From Paenibacillus sp. H1-7 (GTDB lineage Bacteria; Bacillota; Bacilli; Paenibacillales; NBRC-103111), in the NCBI RefSeq assembly GCF_022354825.1, contig NZ_CP031168.1:4093501-4157500 (forward strand): DNA of 64,000 nucleotides, written 5' to 3'. Of the stretch, positions 7,487 to 16,600 are shown piece after piece. Both the position numbers and the translations under genes were made by a program. Below the pieces are notes generated by a model. That model saw only the letters and a list, made by a program, of their open reading frames with translations. It was not told the DNA's origin and ran no database searches. Numbering within the stretch: position 1 is the first letter of the stretch; every line of letters begins with the position of its first letter.

Positions 7487-9604
7487 TTGAGAGCATACAA
7501 CCCGTTGGAGCAGCTTGTCAGAGCGTATTTGCCGGCAGGAGCTCAGCTGGCGACCATAGATCGCTCGGCTGCTCCGGCTATTTATGCGGCGGACTTGGAT
7601 GGCGACCGGTTAGAGGAAATAGCAGCGGTCTACCGCTTTTATGACGGCGTATACTTGCTGGTGCTGAAGCATAACGGCACAAGCTGGGAAATCGCCAGCG
7701 TCTCCAAAGAACCTGGTGATCATGTGGGCCTGTTGGGCGCAACCCCGGTGCTGCAGCAGGATAGAAGCAATCTTATCGTTGGATGGCAGCGTAACGGAAT
7801 GACTTCGCATTTCTCTGTTTATGAATGGACTGCAGGCGGTATGCGGGAATATGAAGACCGGAGTGTGGGTGAATCCTTCGGTTTGCCAAGAAGCGGATTC
7901 CAGCGGATCGTGAGCTTGTTCCCGGCAACCGTCAATACCGTTTCCGGAACGGTATGGGGATATATCGATAACAAAGGACAGCTGCGCATCCAGCCTCAGT
8001 ATGAATATGCTTCCGACTTTCAGGACAACGGTCTTGCCCGGGTACAGTCTCATGGCAAGAACGGGGTCATTAACACATCCGGACATTATGTTGTTAGACC
8101 CATGTACGACTTTATAGGGGAGTTTTCGGAAGGAAGAGCGGCAGTTATCGACAAGCAGGGCTTCAAGCTAATGGATGAAACGGGACGTATCGTTACCCCA
8201 AAAGCGTATTCCTTCATTTCATCCATGAAGGAAGGCAGAGCGATGTTTTCCGACCACCAATCAAGCAAATATGGATACTTGGATGCGAACGGTAACGAAG
8301 TCATCCCGGCTCAGTATGATGAAGCCAGTGATTTCAGGAACGGTAAAGCACTCGTAAAAGTAAAAGACGGGGAATATGCACTGATCGGATTGGACGGGAG
8401 AAAACTCACAACCTATTCCTACCCATTCGTCGGGCAGCCGGGAGACGGACTGCTGCCTTTTCAGAAAGAGCAGAACGGCCGTTACGGCTATATCAGCGAA
8501 AAAGGGGATATAGTGATCCAGCCGGCATTTACCGGGGCGTTTCCTTTCCAGGAAGGCCGTGCCGTAGTTAATACCGCGGAGGATTACAAGAACAAATACG
8601 GACTAATCAATACCAAGGGGCAGTATGTCATCCAGCCCGGCTATAACGATATTCGTCAAATCGGTGAGAAGAGGGTGGCTCTGGGCAAAGCAATTCGTGC
8701 CGATCAGCCTTACATCGGTTCCGTATATGCGATTGCCGATACGGACGGGAAGCAGCTGACCGATTTCGTATACTATGATGTCGGAGATTTCCATAAAGGG
8801 CTGGCATCGGTTAATGATCGTAAGCAGACGTTTTTTATTGATCCGAGCGGCAAGCCGGCACCCGGCTACCCGAAAATTAACGGTACGGGCACGGTAGCTC
8901 TGCAGGACTCCATTATTCAAGCTAACGTGGATCAGCGTTTATCGTATTGGAATCGCGAGGGACAGCCGATTTGGCAGCAAAATACGGTTATCCCATTAAG
9001 ACCGCCGTACCGGGTAAAGGAAGAAAAGTATAAGCCGAATAAAGATTATTTGGTCTATTATCCGCAAGTAGAAGGGATGAGCAATGCCACTGCACAGCAA
9101 AGAGTGAACACGAAGCTTAAGGAGATGTCGCAAGTGAAGCCGATCCCGTCCGATACTCAGCTGGATTATGCATACACAGGGGATTTTGCCGTTACCTTCT
9201 TCAAAAAAACGCTGCTCGTACTCGAGCTATCCGGCTACAATTTCCCGTTCGGCGCGGCACATGGCATGCCTTCGAGAAAATACCCCCATATTAATTTACA
9301 AGACGGCACGATGTATGCGTTGAAAGATTTGTTCAAGCCAGGCAGCAATTATGTCGCCGTACTAAGCGAGATTGTTGGAAAACAAATCAAAGAAGACCCT
9401 CAATATTCCTATGTGTTTCCTGATTCATACAAGGGAATCCGCCCGGATCAGCCGTTTTATGTAACCGAGCATGCGCTGCATCTGTATTTCGAGCCGTATG
9501 AAATCGCTCCCTATGCAGCCGGATTTCCGACATTTACGATTCCGTTCGCACAAATCATGAATATGATTGCGGTGGACGGGAGCTTCTGGAAATCGTTCCA
9601 CTAA
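7487..9604 (+). CDS. WG-repeat protein with C-terminal RsiV-like domain
   Basis: A 705-residue protein. Residues 1-130 contain a VCBS-like segment (YAADLDGDRLEEIAAVYRFY). About eight WG-type beta-repeats follow to residue 500, for example GYLDANGNEVIPAQYDEASD and YGLINTKGQYVIQPGY. The C-terminal 180 residues resemble DUF4163 plus DUF3298 (RsiV-like): NFPFGAAHGMPSRKYPHINL, then LKDLFKPGSNY. RsiV-type domains bind extracellular ligands such as lysozyme in B. subtilis, but no signal peptide or membrane segment is evident here. The start is a TTG at 7487 with GTGAGGTG about 6 nt upstream; an upstream in-frame ATG at 7379 overlaps the previous gene and lacks a site. Confidence 0.82.
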   Translation: MRAYNPLEQLVRAYLPAGAQLATIDRSAAPAIYAADLDGDRLEEIAAVYRFYDGVYLLVLKHNGTSWEIASVSKEPGDHVGLLGATPVLQQDRSNLIVGWQRNGMTSHFSVYEWTAGGMREYEDRSVGESFGLPRSGFQRIVSLFPATVNTVSGTVWGYIDNKGQLRIQPQYEYASDFQDNGLARVQSHGKNGVINTSGHYVVRPMYDFIGEFSEGRAAVIDKQGFKLMDETGRIVTPKAYSFISSMKEGRAMFSDHQSSKYGYLDANGNEVIPAQYDEASDFRNGKALVKVKDGEYALIGLDGRKLTTYSYPFVGQPGDGLLPFQKEQNGRYGYISEKGDIVIQPAFTGAFPFQEGRAVVNTAEDYKNKYGLINTKGQYVIQPGYNDIRQIGEKRVALGKAIRADQPYIGSVYAIADTDGKQLTDFVYYDVGDFHKGLASVNDRKQTFFIDPSGKPAPGYPKINGTGTVALQDSIIQANVDQRLSYWNREGQPIWQQNTVIPLRPPYRVKEEKYKPNKDYLVYYPQVEGMSNATAQQRVNTKLKEMSQVKPIPSDTQLDYAYTGDFAVTFFKKTLLVLELSGYNFPFGAAHGMPSRKYPHINLQDGTMYALKDLFKPGSNYVAVLSEIVGKQIKEDPQYSYVFPDSYKGIRPDQPFYVTEHALHLYFEPYEIAPYAAGFPTFTIPFAQIMNMIAVDGSFWKSFH

Positions 9605-9610
9605 GGGGGG

Positions 9611-9637
9611 AAAAAGCTTGAGCAATCAAGCTTTTTT
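9611..9637. terminator. Bidirectional intrinsic terminator
   Basis: AAAAAGCTTGA (9611-9621), loop GCAA, TCAAGCTTTTTTT. The A run and T run make it usable from both sides. It serves the WG-repeat gene (ends 9604) and the convergent AlkZ-like gene (ends 9638). Confidence 0.9.
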
Positions 9638-10789
9638 TCATTTGTTAACGAATCGGATTTCCCGGGTCTTGTCATTCGATGCGGCGAAGTCTAAAAGGCG
9701 GAGGCCTTCTTCCTCCAATGCATTTCGGTCGTGGTTCATCAAGGGCCCGAAGGGCTCCAGAATCAGTACAGCGCCACCGCGCTTGCGCTCCAGCCTCCAT
9801 AGACCGCGGACAAATCCGTCGATCAGGAATGTAGACCGGATAATTCCGTTTACCGTAAATACCCGCGGCCGGTATTCGTCGGAGATGATACGTGTCCGAT
9901 CGGCATAGGACAGCAGCATATTATCGAACTCGCCCAAAAATATCGGCGGAGCCGGCGTGCTTCCATCCGGGAGCGGTGCGTCTGGCAGATCGAACAGCTC
10001 GTTGCCGTGGACATCGCAAAAGGTTCGGAGCTCCGGACGAAGCCGATCAACGATCTCACGAAGCCGGGTCAGACCGCACCAAATCTGCATATCGTTGACG
10101 GAAGCGGGACCAAACGCAGCCAAGTAGCGTTTGATCAGCTTCTCAACGTCAAGGGCGGGCGAGAGCGGGGTTCCGAGCCAAGCCTCCGCAGTAGTATGGG
10201 CTGCTTGCCCGCTCGAGCCCCACAAGCCTCTGGGAGGAATCTGGACAAGCGGTACCAGATTCCTCACGGCTGCGGCCAGGACCGCCGGGTCGCGGTCCGG
10301 CCAGCGTTCCAGCAGCTGAGCTCCGAGCTCGCTGAAGGTTAACGGCCGTTCTTCGACCAGCGAACGGCCTACTGCGGCAAGCGCCGAGGTATCGATCCCC
10401 TCGAGGCGCTTGCCGTGAGAGCCCATCAGCCCGCGCGTCAGGACGGGCTGCAGCAGAGGGCGCAGCTCCAGGCAATCGCGAGCTGTGACCAAGTGAATCG
10501 TCGAGCGCATGAGTGCTATGCGCACGATTTCACGGCTTTGGATGGCTTCTGCCAAAGCCTCTTGGCGGAAGCCATTGATGCGCGCCCATAGCCCGAAATA
10601 GGGCGGATTCGGCGCTTGGGCCTGTAACCCGATCAAATGCTCGACAACCTCTGAGACAGGCAGGTCGACCCGTTGTAACAAATATTGTCTGGCGAGCAGC
10701 GCCCGGTTTAATTCACGCTGTCCCAGGACATTTCCTCGCTCCAACTCCTTACCAGCGGAATGTTTTGTTAATGACTCCCGTGTGCTCAT
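9638..10789 (-). CDS. Winged-helix DNA glycosylase-like protein (AlkZ/HTH_42 family, PF06224)
   Basis: A 383-residue protein of the family that includes AlkZ and YcaQ, monofunctional glycosylases that unhook interstrand crosslinks and remove bulky alkylated bases. The catalytic Gln-x-Gln motif is visible as Q56-A57-Q58 in LIGLQAQAP. Other family marks are LMRSTIHLVTARDCLELRP, AFGPASVNDMQIWCGL and FLGEFDNMLLSYADR. The first 20 residues are polar and probably disordered. The ribosome binding site is weak (GGGGTTGG). The gene is locally richer in GC than its neighbours. Whether it is a glycosylase or only a structural relative cannot be decided from sequence. Confidence 0.83.
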   Translation of the reverse strand: MSTRESLTKHSAGKELERGNVLGQRELNRALLARQYLLQRVDLPVSEVVEHLIGLQAQAPNPPYFGLWARINGFRQEALAEAIQSREIVRIALMRSTIHLVTARDCLELRPLLQPVLTRGLMGSHGKRLEGIDTSALAAVGRSLVEERPLTFSELGAQLLERWPDRDPAVLAAAVRNLVPLVQIPPRGLWGSSGQAAHTTAEAWLGTPLSPALDVEKLIKRYLAAFGPASVNDMQIWCGLTRLREIVDRLRPELRTFCDVHGNELFDLPDAPLPDGSTPAPPIFLGEFDNMLLSYADRTRIISDEYRPRVFTVNGIIRSTFLIDGFVRGLWRLERKRGGAVLILEPFGPLMNHDRNALEEEGLRLLDFAASNDKTREIRFVNK

Positions 10790-10873
10790 TCGCCAACCCC
10801 ATTTCTTATGAATAAATAGCCTCGATCTGTTCTTGCCATCATTTTATCCCTATAATGATCATGTTACACAACG

Positions 10874-10899
10874 AACACTGACAGCAGTATGTCAGTGTT
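10874..10899. repeat. Perfect 9-bp inverted repeat between divergent genes
   Basis: AACACTGAC (10874-10882), 8-nt spacer, GTCAGTGTT (10891-10899). It lies between the AlkZ-like gene and the Ser/Gly-rich lipoprotein gene. It could be a regulator binding site for either, or a weak terminator-like hairpin (only three to four T residues follow). Confidence 0.5.
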
Positions 10900-11005
10900 T
10901 TGCTGCAAATAGCGACACCTTTGGACTTTTGCTGCGTATAACCTTATACAGATTTATCCAGTCTTTCGACAGCTAGAACCAATACCTTCAAGGAGGCGAG
11001 TGGAA

Positions 11006-11881
11006 ATGATAGATAAAGAGGGCAGCAAAGCTCTTTCCGCTTCCGCTTTAGTCGTATCGTTATTTATGGCAACGGTTGTTACCGGATGTTCTCCGGCGAA
11101 ACCAGCAGGCCCGGCGGGGGTACAGTACTTGCCAGCTTCATCGTCGATGCCGACGCAAGTACAGTCGGGAATCGCATCTCAAGGGAGCGGTAATGGCAGC
11201 ACGGCTCCTGCGTTCCCGTACGGCGGATCGGCTCAAGATTATTGTGAAGACGATAATCGGGATAACCGCTGCGATGATAATGGAGATTCCTATGATTCGT
11301 CATTCTTCTATGCCCATGGCGGGACCGCTTATTACGGCAGATCCAGCGCGACGCAATCCGGAAGGCTTACGAAGGGTATTGCACCCGCACCGCCTGTGGC
11401 AAGCGGTTCCGGAACTTCCTCAGCCGGCTCCAATCCATCCGGTGGCTCGGTGAAGAGCGGGGGAGATTCGACAGGCAGCAGCGCGACAACCGCGAATCCA
11501 AGCGGGACTACAAATCCGAGCACTTCTTCCCGTACAGGCTCGTTCACGAGTAACGGCTCAAGCTCGGGCAGCGGCACAAGCTCGACCGCTGCGGGTGGAA
11601 GCGGATCGACCTCTTCCAGTTCCGCAGGAACCGGCGCTTCCAGCTCGCCAAGCAGCAGCGGCGCTAATGGTACCTCTTCCAGCTCAAACAACAGCAGTGG
11701 AACTACAGGTACCACTCCCAGCTCGAAAGGCAGCAGCGGCGCTTCTGGCTCCTCGTCGAGTTCGATCCGTAGTAGCACTTCCGGTTCCTCTTCTAGCACG
11801 ATATCCGGCAGCTCCTCCGGCAGCATCTCTAGCGGCTCCAAGGGGGGCATCGGCAGCTCGGGAAGCAGCAGCGGAGGATAA
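11006..11881 (+). CDS. Ser/Gly-rich lipoprotein, unknown function
   Basis: A 291-residue protein with a lipoprotein signal peptide (SLFMATVVTGC, Cys about residue 28). A Pro/Ala/Ser linker follows, then a short acidic cysteine-bearing block (DYCEDDNRDNRCDDNGDSY), then FFYAHGGTAYYGRSSATQSG, and a 160-residue Ser/Gly/Thr low-complexity tail. The acid block plus Tyr/Gly strand resembles small Bacillus lipoproteins (sometimes misannotated as an aminotransferase YhxA), whose function is unknown. ATG 11006 was chosen over GTG 11000 because AAGGAGG has correct spacing only to the ATG. The tail is probably a flexible cell-wall spacer. Confidence 0.75.
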   Translation: MIDKEGSKALSASALVVSLFMATVVTGCSPAKPAGPAGVQYLPASSSMPTQVQSGIASQGSGNGSTAPAFPYGGSAQDYCEDDNRDNRCDDNGDSYDSSFFYAHGGTAYYGRSSATQSGRLTKGIAPAPPVASGSGTSSAGSNPSGGSVKSGGDSTGSSATTANPSGTTNPSTSSRTGSFTSNGSSSGSGTSSTAAGGSGSTSSSSAGTGASSSPSSSGANGTSSSSNNSSGTTGTTPSSKGSSGASGSSSSSIRSSTSGSSSSTISGSSSGSISSGSKGGIGSSGSSSGG

Positions 11882-11987
11882 ATCCTTTCCTGTGCCAGAC
11901 CTATTCGAAGGCTGCCTTGATAGGAGGAAATAGAGAGCGGGAAGCTCGCTCCGAGTATTGCAGCATTTGATAAAAATGGAAAAAAGC

Positions 11988-12016
11988 TTGAAAATATACC
12001 ACAGTCATGATAGTAT
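11988..12016 (+). promoter_or_regulatory. Promoter of the mph leader
   Basis: TTGAAA (11988-11993), 17-nt spacer, TAGTAT (12011-12016). Transcription would start near 12023, 26 nt before the leader-peptide ATG. Confidence 0.75.
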
Positions 12017-12048
12017 GAGGATACTTTAAAACGAACGGAGGGTTACGT

Positions 12049-12093
12049 ATGTTTGATTATATCCGGTTTAGATCTTTGTCTCACTACAATTAA
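12049..12093 (+). CDS. Leader peptide MFDYIRFRSLSHYN upstream of mph
   Basis: A 14-codon ORF preceded by GGAGGG at 6 nt, a better translation start than that of the resistance gene itself. Codons 6-8 encode Arg-Phe-Arg, a +X+ motif of the kind known to arrest macrolide-bound ribosomes (for example MRLR in ErmD-type leaders). Codons 5-7 (ATCCGGTT, 12061-12068) are perfectly complementary to AACCGGAT at 12129-12136. Codons 9-13 form the 5' side of another hairpin (CTTTG/CAAAG plus CACTA/TAGTG). An intrinsic terminator follows about 80 nt after the stop. I infer a macrolide-sensing attenuator; stalling itself is not shown by sequence. Confidence 0.7.
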   Translation: MFDYIRFRSLSHYN

Positions 12094-12136
12094 ATAGTGA
12101 TCAAAGGCTCTGCTTGCGTTAGCGGAGTAACCGGAT
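12061..12136 (+). promoter_or_regulatory. Leader RNA fold linking peptide codons to the attenuator
   Basis: The closing helix ATCCGGTT (12061-12068) with AACCGGAT (12129-12136) encloses two hairpins. The first is 12074-12078/12102-12106 with 12082-12086/12095-12099. The second is CTCTGCT (12108-12114) with AGCGGAG (12121-12127). A ribosome stopped on the Arg-Phe-Arg codons would open the closing helix. I did not find a fully convincing antiterminator partner for the terminator arm; a 6-bp TCTTTG/CAAAGA pairing (12073-12078/12172-12177) is possible. Confidence 0.6.
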
Positions 12137-12174
12137 TGATGAACCTTTACTGTAACCGTAATAGTTGTAACCAA

Positions 12175-12208
12175 AGAGGGGGTAGGTCCATTCTGCCCTC
12201 TCTTTTTT
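12175..12208 (+). terminator. First attenuator terminator of the mph leader
   Basis: AGAGGG (12175-12180) pairs with CCCTCT (12196-12201), with TAG/CTG extending the stem inward, followed by CTTTTTT (to 12208). It lies between the leader ORF and the resistance gene. Confidence 0.8.
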
Positions 12209-12341
12209 GTACCCAAAAACAGCATTCCATAGAATGAGTTGGTTCTGGCTTACCCTTCAGTTATCCTGATCTAAGGGTGGCTGTCTTCAGGTGTCTTTAC
12301 ACTCTTTTGCGACTCATTCTAACCTATTGCTTTAGGGTACA
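12208..12341 (+). ncRNA. Nested structured RNA in the mph leader with a possible second leader ORF
   Basis: Three nested helices: TGTACCC (12208-12214) with GGGTACA (12335-12341), AGAATGAGT (12231-12239) with ACTCATTCT (12312-12320), and ACCCTT (12252-12257) with AAGGGT (12273-12278). The last helix would hide a Shine-Dalgarno-like AAGGGTGG. A GTG ORF (12291-12335, MSLHSFATHSNLLL) starts 10 nt after it and its codons form one strand of the second helix. The helices are perfect; the ORF is speculative. Confidence 0.5.
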
Positions 12342-12359
12342 GCTTCCGGTTATTTCGAG

Positions 12360-12386
12360 CACAGGCGGCCATAGTCTGTGTTTTTT
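12360..12386 (+). terminator. Second terminator just before mph
   Basis: CACAG (12360-12364) with CTGTG (12376-12380), then TTTTTT. It ends about 20 nt before the mph ribosome binding site, so it must be read through or prevented for expression. Confidence 0.6.
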
Positions 12387-12425
12387 GCCGTTTACTACTT
12401 AACTATAAGGAGCGTGGCTTTTATT

Positions 12426-13358
12426 ATGACGAAACATCTTTTGCAGGATCAAATTCAAATACAACAACTCTTGGCATTGGCTGAGAAAAACGGGCTTCGA
12501 TTGAGCCCGAATGGATTGGAAGTAGACGAATCGGGAATGGATTTCCAAGTTGTTTTTGCCCAAGATGAAACAGGAAGATCGTGGGTGCTGCGCAAGCCGA
12601 GAAGGGCGGATGTGCTGGAACGGGCGGATAACGAACGTAATGTACTGGAGCTGCTGAAGCAGCGGCTGCCTGTTGCCGTACCGGAATGGCGTATTTATAC
12701 CCCGGAGCTGATCGCTTATCCGAAGCTGGATGGGGTGCCTGCAGGCTCTGTCGATATGGAACAGCATGGATACGTGTTTCGAATCGACCGGCAGCCCTTA
12801 GCCGATACGTTCGTAGACTCATTGGCTCGAGCCTTGGCGGCTCTGCATGGTGTTGACCATGAGGCGGCGGCAGCAGCGGGAATTAGAGTATTGGGGCCGC
12901 AAGAAGCAAGAGAACGCTTTGCTGGTCGGATGGATGAAGTCAAGCGCTCAATCGGCGTTGCCGAAGAGCTCTGGCAGCGTTGGCAAGCGTGGATTTCGGA
13001 CGATTCCTGCTGGCCGCAGCATTCTGCGCTTGTTCACGGGGATTTGCATCCTCCGCATATTTTGGTCGATAAGTCTCAGTCGGTCACAGGCCTGCTGGAT
13101 TGGACGGAAGCGGAGGTCGCCATCCCTTCCACCGATTTCACGCTCTACAGCGCCATCTTCGGCGAGGATGAACTGGATCGGCTGCTGGTCAAATATGAGC
13201 AGTTCGGCGGGCGCACTTGGCCTCGAATGCGAGAGCATATCGCGGAGCAGCTGGCGGCTTATCCCGTATTGATAGGGTTGTTCGCATTGAAGTCGGGCAA
13301 TGAGTCGACCATGCAGATGGCTCGTACCGCTTTGGGTCTTGAAGGTTCAGCAGAATAA
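12426..13358 (+). CDS. mph: Macrolide 2'-phosphotransferase (Mph family)
   Basis: A 310-residue kinase of the aminoglycoside/macrolide phosphotransferase fold. It transfers phosphate to the 2'-OH of the desosamine sugar of 14- to 16-membered macrolides. It aligns by eye with MphA along its length: WVLRKPRRADV, QRLPVAVPEWRIYTPELIAY, SWPQHSALVHGDLHPPHILV and a C-terminal LFALKSGNE. Catalytic H204-G205-D206-L207-H208 and metal-binding D225 (LLDWTEAE) are present. ATG 12426 was chosen because it matches MphA's start; AAGGAG lies 13 nt before it, a long spacing. It is preceded by a leader with an Arg-Phe-Arg peptide and two terminators. The resistance spectrum cannot be inferred. Confidence 0.88.
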   Translation: MTKHLLQDQIQIQQLLALAEKNGLRLSPNGLEVDESGMDFQVVFAQDETGRSWVLRKPRRADVLERADNERNVLELLKQRLPVAVPEWRIYTPELIAYPKLDGVPAGSVDMEQHGYVFRIDRQPLADTFVDSLARALAALHGVDHEAAAAAGIRVLGPQEARERFAGRMDEVKRSIGVAEELWQRWQAWISDDSCWPQHSALVHGDLHPPHILVDKSQSVTGLLDWTEAEVAIPSTDFTLYSAIFGEDELDRLLVKYEQFGGRTWPRMREHIAEQLAAYPVLIGLFALKSGNESTMQMARTALGLEGSAE

Positions 13359-13374
13359 AATAGGGTAGCACCAA

Positions 13375-13403
13375 GTCGCAGCTTGTTGGCTGCGGCTTTT
13401 TTT
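13375..13403 (+). terminator. Terminator after mph
   Basis: GTCGCAGC (13375-13382), loop TTGTTG, GCTGCGGC (13389-13396) with one G-U pair, then seven T residues. Confidence 0.9.
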
Positions 13404-13631
13404 ACATTTCGAGAGTGCTAAAAATTTACATGAGGAGGCGAAGTCGTTACCTGAAGATAAGCCGTTTAGATGTATTCGCCCTATGGAATGGAAAAGAAGC
13501 CCTATAAGAACGATTCCATCCACCCTGTATAATTTGTAAATGCAGCAAACGATTTCATCTTTCCCATTGTCAACAGTGTGATTCTTGAAACCCAAGGATC
13601 CCTATGTAAATGGGTGGTGCAGATCATTTGT

Positions 13632-13645
13632 TGTAAGCGGTAACA
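13632..13645 (+). promoter_or_regulatory. Catabolite-responsive element (cre) before the pectate lyase gene
   Basis: TGTAAGCGGTAACA matches the CcpA consensus TGWAANCGNTNWCA at every position. It lies 52 nt before the pectate lyase ATG. A TATAAT-like -10 at about 13526-13531 would put it downstream of the start point, acting as a roadblock. The rest of the 13404-13696 gap shows no gene I can support. Confidence 0.8.
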
Positions 13646-13696
13646 AATTGTTCGCGCGACAGTTGACTGAACCATTATTGTTGGGAGGGATTAGTA

Positions 13697-16600
13697 ATGA
13701 GAGTAAGTAAGCTAGCCTGCGCGTCGCTGCTCTCGATCAGTGTCCTGGCAAGCTCCGTGCCGGTGATGGCAGCAGACTTGCCTGCGGTAGCGGCCGCTAT
13801 TCCGGCATTTCCGGGAGCGGAAGGAGGAGGGATGTATACGACGGGGGGACGCGGAGGCTCGGTATACGAGGTTACGAATCTGAACGATTCGGGTCCCGGG
13901 TCCCTCAGAGATGCGGTAAGCCAAGGAAATCGCACGGTCGTATTCCGGGTATCGGGCAATATCGAGCTGGAGTCTCCGCTTAACATTACCGGCTCCAATA
14001 TTACGATTGCCGGCCAAACAGCGCCAGGAGACGGGATCAGCGTCAATAACCATTCAACCTACGTCAAGGCGGATAACGTCATTATCCGGTACATGAGATT
14101 CCGTATGGGCGACGAGACCCCTTCTGCCGGCGATGCCATGACCATCGACAAAAGGAAAAATCTGATCATCGACCACTGTTCGGTTACTTGGGCGATTGAC
14201 GAGGTGCTGTCACCGCAGGATACGGATAATTTGACGGTTCAATGGTCGATCGTTGGGGAAGCTTTGCATATGTCGAAGCATGAAAAAGGACGCCACGGCT
14301 TCGGCGGCTTATGGGGAGCAGGCAATAACACGTATCATCACAATATTTTGGTTCATAACAGCAGCCGAAATCCCCGGTTCAAAGGGAGGACGGAAGAGGA
14401 TAAACGAAATTTGGATTACCGCAATAACGTCGTCTACAACTGGAATTATAAGACGGCTTACGGCGGAGGCAGCGCCAATGTGAACATGATCAACAATTAC
14501 AACAAGTACGGTCCGGATACGGTGTTGGATAAAAGGGATCTGGTGCTCGATGAATTAGGCGTCAACGGCCAGTGGTACATTGATGGAAACTACATTGACG
14601 GGTCCCCTACGGTAACAGCGGATAACTGGGCCGGCGTGTTCGAGTTTACCCCTACGAATACGAGGCTAGGTTCTCCTGTGCCGTTCGCACCTGTGACAAC
14701 GCATACCCCCGAGCAAGCTTATGAGCTTGTATTGGCTCAAGCCGGCGCTATTTTGCCAAAGCGGGATTCGGTTGATGCGAGAATTATTCAAGATATTCGC
14801 AACCGGACCGGCAGACAGATTAACTCGCCAACCGAGGTCGGTGGGTGGCCTGATCTGAAGAGCGCACCGGCACCGGCTGATACGGATCACGACGGTATGC
14901 CGGATGAGTGGGAGCTCGCTCGCGGGCTTGATCCGGCCAATCCGGATGACCGTAACGGCGATATGGATTCCGACGGCTATACGAATCTGGAGCACTATTT
15001 GAACGGTATCGTAGGCAGCGGATCCCAAAATCCGGTTGTACGGATCGCCAGCCCGGCAACCAACACTATAACCGGAAGCGGCAGCACCATGGTCATTGAT
15101 GCGGATGCTTCGGACCCCGACGGATCGATCCAAAAGGTGGAGTTTTACCAGAACGGAGTCAAGCTTGGCGAAGATACGACCGCCCCGTATCAGTACACAT
15201 GGGCGAATGTTCCTGAAGGCACTTTCTTCCTGACGGCGAAAGCTATAGACAATACGGGTACATCTACGGATTCCTATGCCGTCCCTGTACATAGCAATGC
15301 GACTGGCGGTATTTCGCCTTGGAGTGAAGCAACCATCGGAACACCTGGTTTACCAGGCCATTCCAATATGAACGACGGCGTGCTTACGTTGAAAAGCGCG
15401 GGCAACATAGCAGGCCCAGGCAACGACGAATCGTTTCATTACGTCTACCAAAAGCTTCAGGGCGACGGACAGCTCATTGCGCGAATCGATAAAATTACGC
15501 ATACCGCACCATTGGCCAAGGCGGGAGTGATGATTAGGGAAAAGCTGACCCCTGGAGCGCGGATGGGGATGACTGCGTTAGCTGTAAGGGGGGACGGCCA
15601 TGTTGCTGAATTTTACAGCAGGGAAACCGAAGGCGGGGCATTGGCCGAAACGCCGCCGCTGCCGTCCATCAATCCGCCGTATTATGTGCGTATCGTTAAG
15701 TTCGGAAAGACCGTAACCGGTTATATCTCCTTGTTAGGCAATGACTGGAGTTCGATCGGATCCATGCAGCTGGACTCGGATGAAGTGTATATCGGCCTGA
15801 TGGCGGATGCCGGCAAGGAAAACAATCTGATTGAGAACTACAACAAATCGATGTTCTCGCAAATTCAATTCGAGAAATTCCCGGAGCTTCCTTATAAAGC
15901 GACGAATGTGAGCGTATCCCGCGGAGAATCCGATTTGCTTCTTTCCTGGTCGCCGGCCGAGAGAGCAACGGCTTATCAAGTTCGCCGGAGCTTGACCCCG
16001 GGAGGTCCTTATACTACGATTGCCACTGTAGCGGATACGAAATATTTGGATACGACAGCGGAAGCAGGAGTGAATTACTTCTATGTCGTACGAGCGACCA
16101 ACTCGAATGGTGAAAGTCTTGAAAATTCCGAGGAACGCAATGGCGCGCTGCTCGGGACACCGGCAGCCGTCTATTTGATCAACGAGGATTTCGAGAATAT
16201 GACCGTCGGCAGCCATCCGGAGGGCTTCGACAGCAGACCGACGCCGAATACCGATGCCAATCGCGTCATTGTCGATAATGTGCCTGCAATACCGGCGGGC
16301 AATGCATCGAGCAAGCTGATGAACCTGGCGGATAACAGCACAAGCCAAACAAGAGCATCAAAAACTTTTCCGGCGCAAAAAGGAGTCGTCATCGCCGAAG
16401 CCAGCGTCATGCAGACAGAAGGGGCGGACTATCCTCGTGTACTGCGGTTAAACGACGTTCCGTTCGGCAAAAGCTACATCGAGCTGTTCTCCGGCTATGG
16501 CGCCGGATGCCCGACCGCCTACTGCTTCTACTACCGGAAATCGGACGATAGCAACGGCAAGGCCGCACCGCTGCCGGCTAACAATGAATTTGTGCCGAAC

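Noticed and set aside
11332-11850. A 172-codon reverse-strand frame rich in Pro, Glu and Leu
   Set aside because: It is the complement of Ser/Gly repeat codons in the lipoprotein; composition explains the open frame.
12270-12345. Possible T-box (AAGGGTGG) in the mph leader
   Set aside because: The T-box core needs GGGTGG-N-ACCGCG; the second half is absent and no specifier stem is seen.
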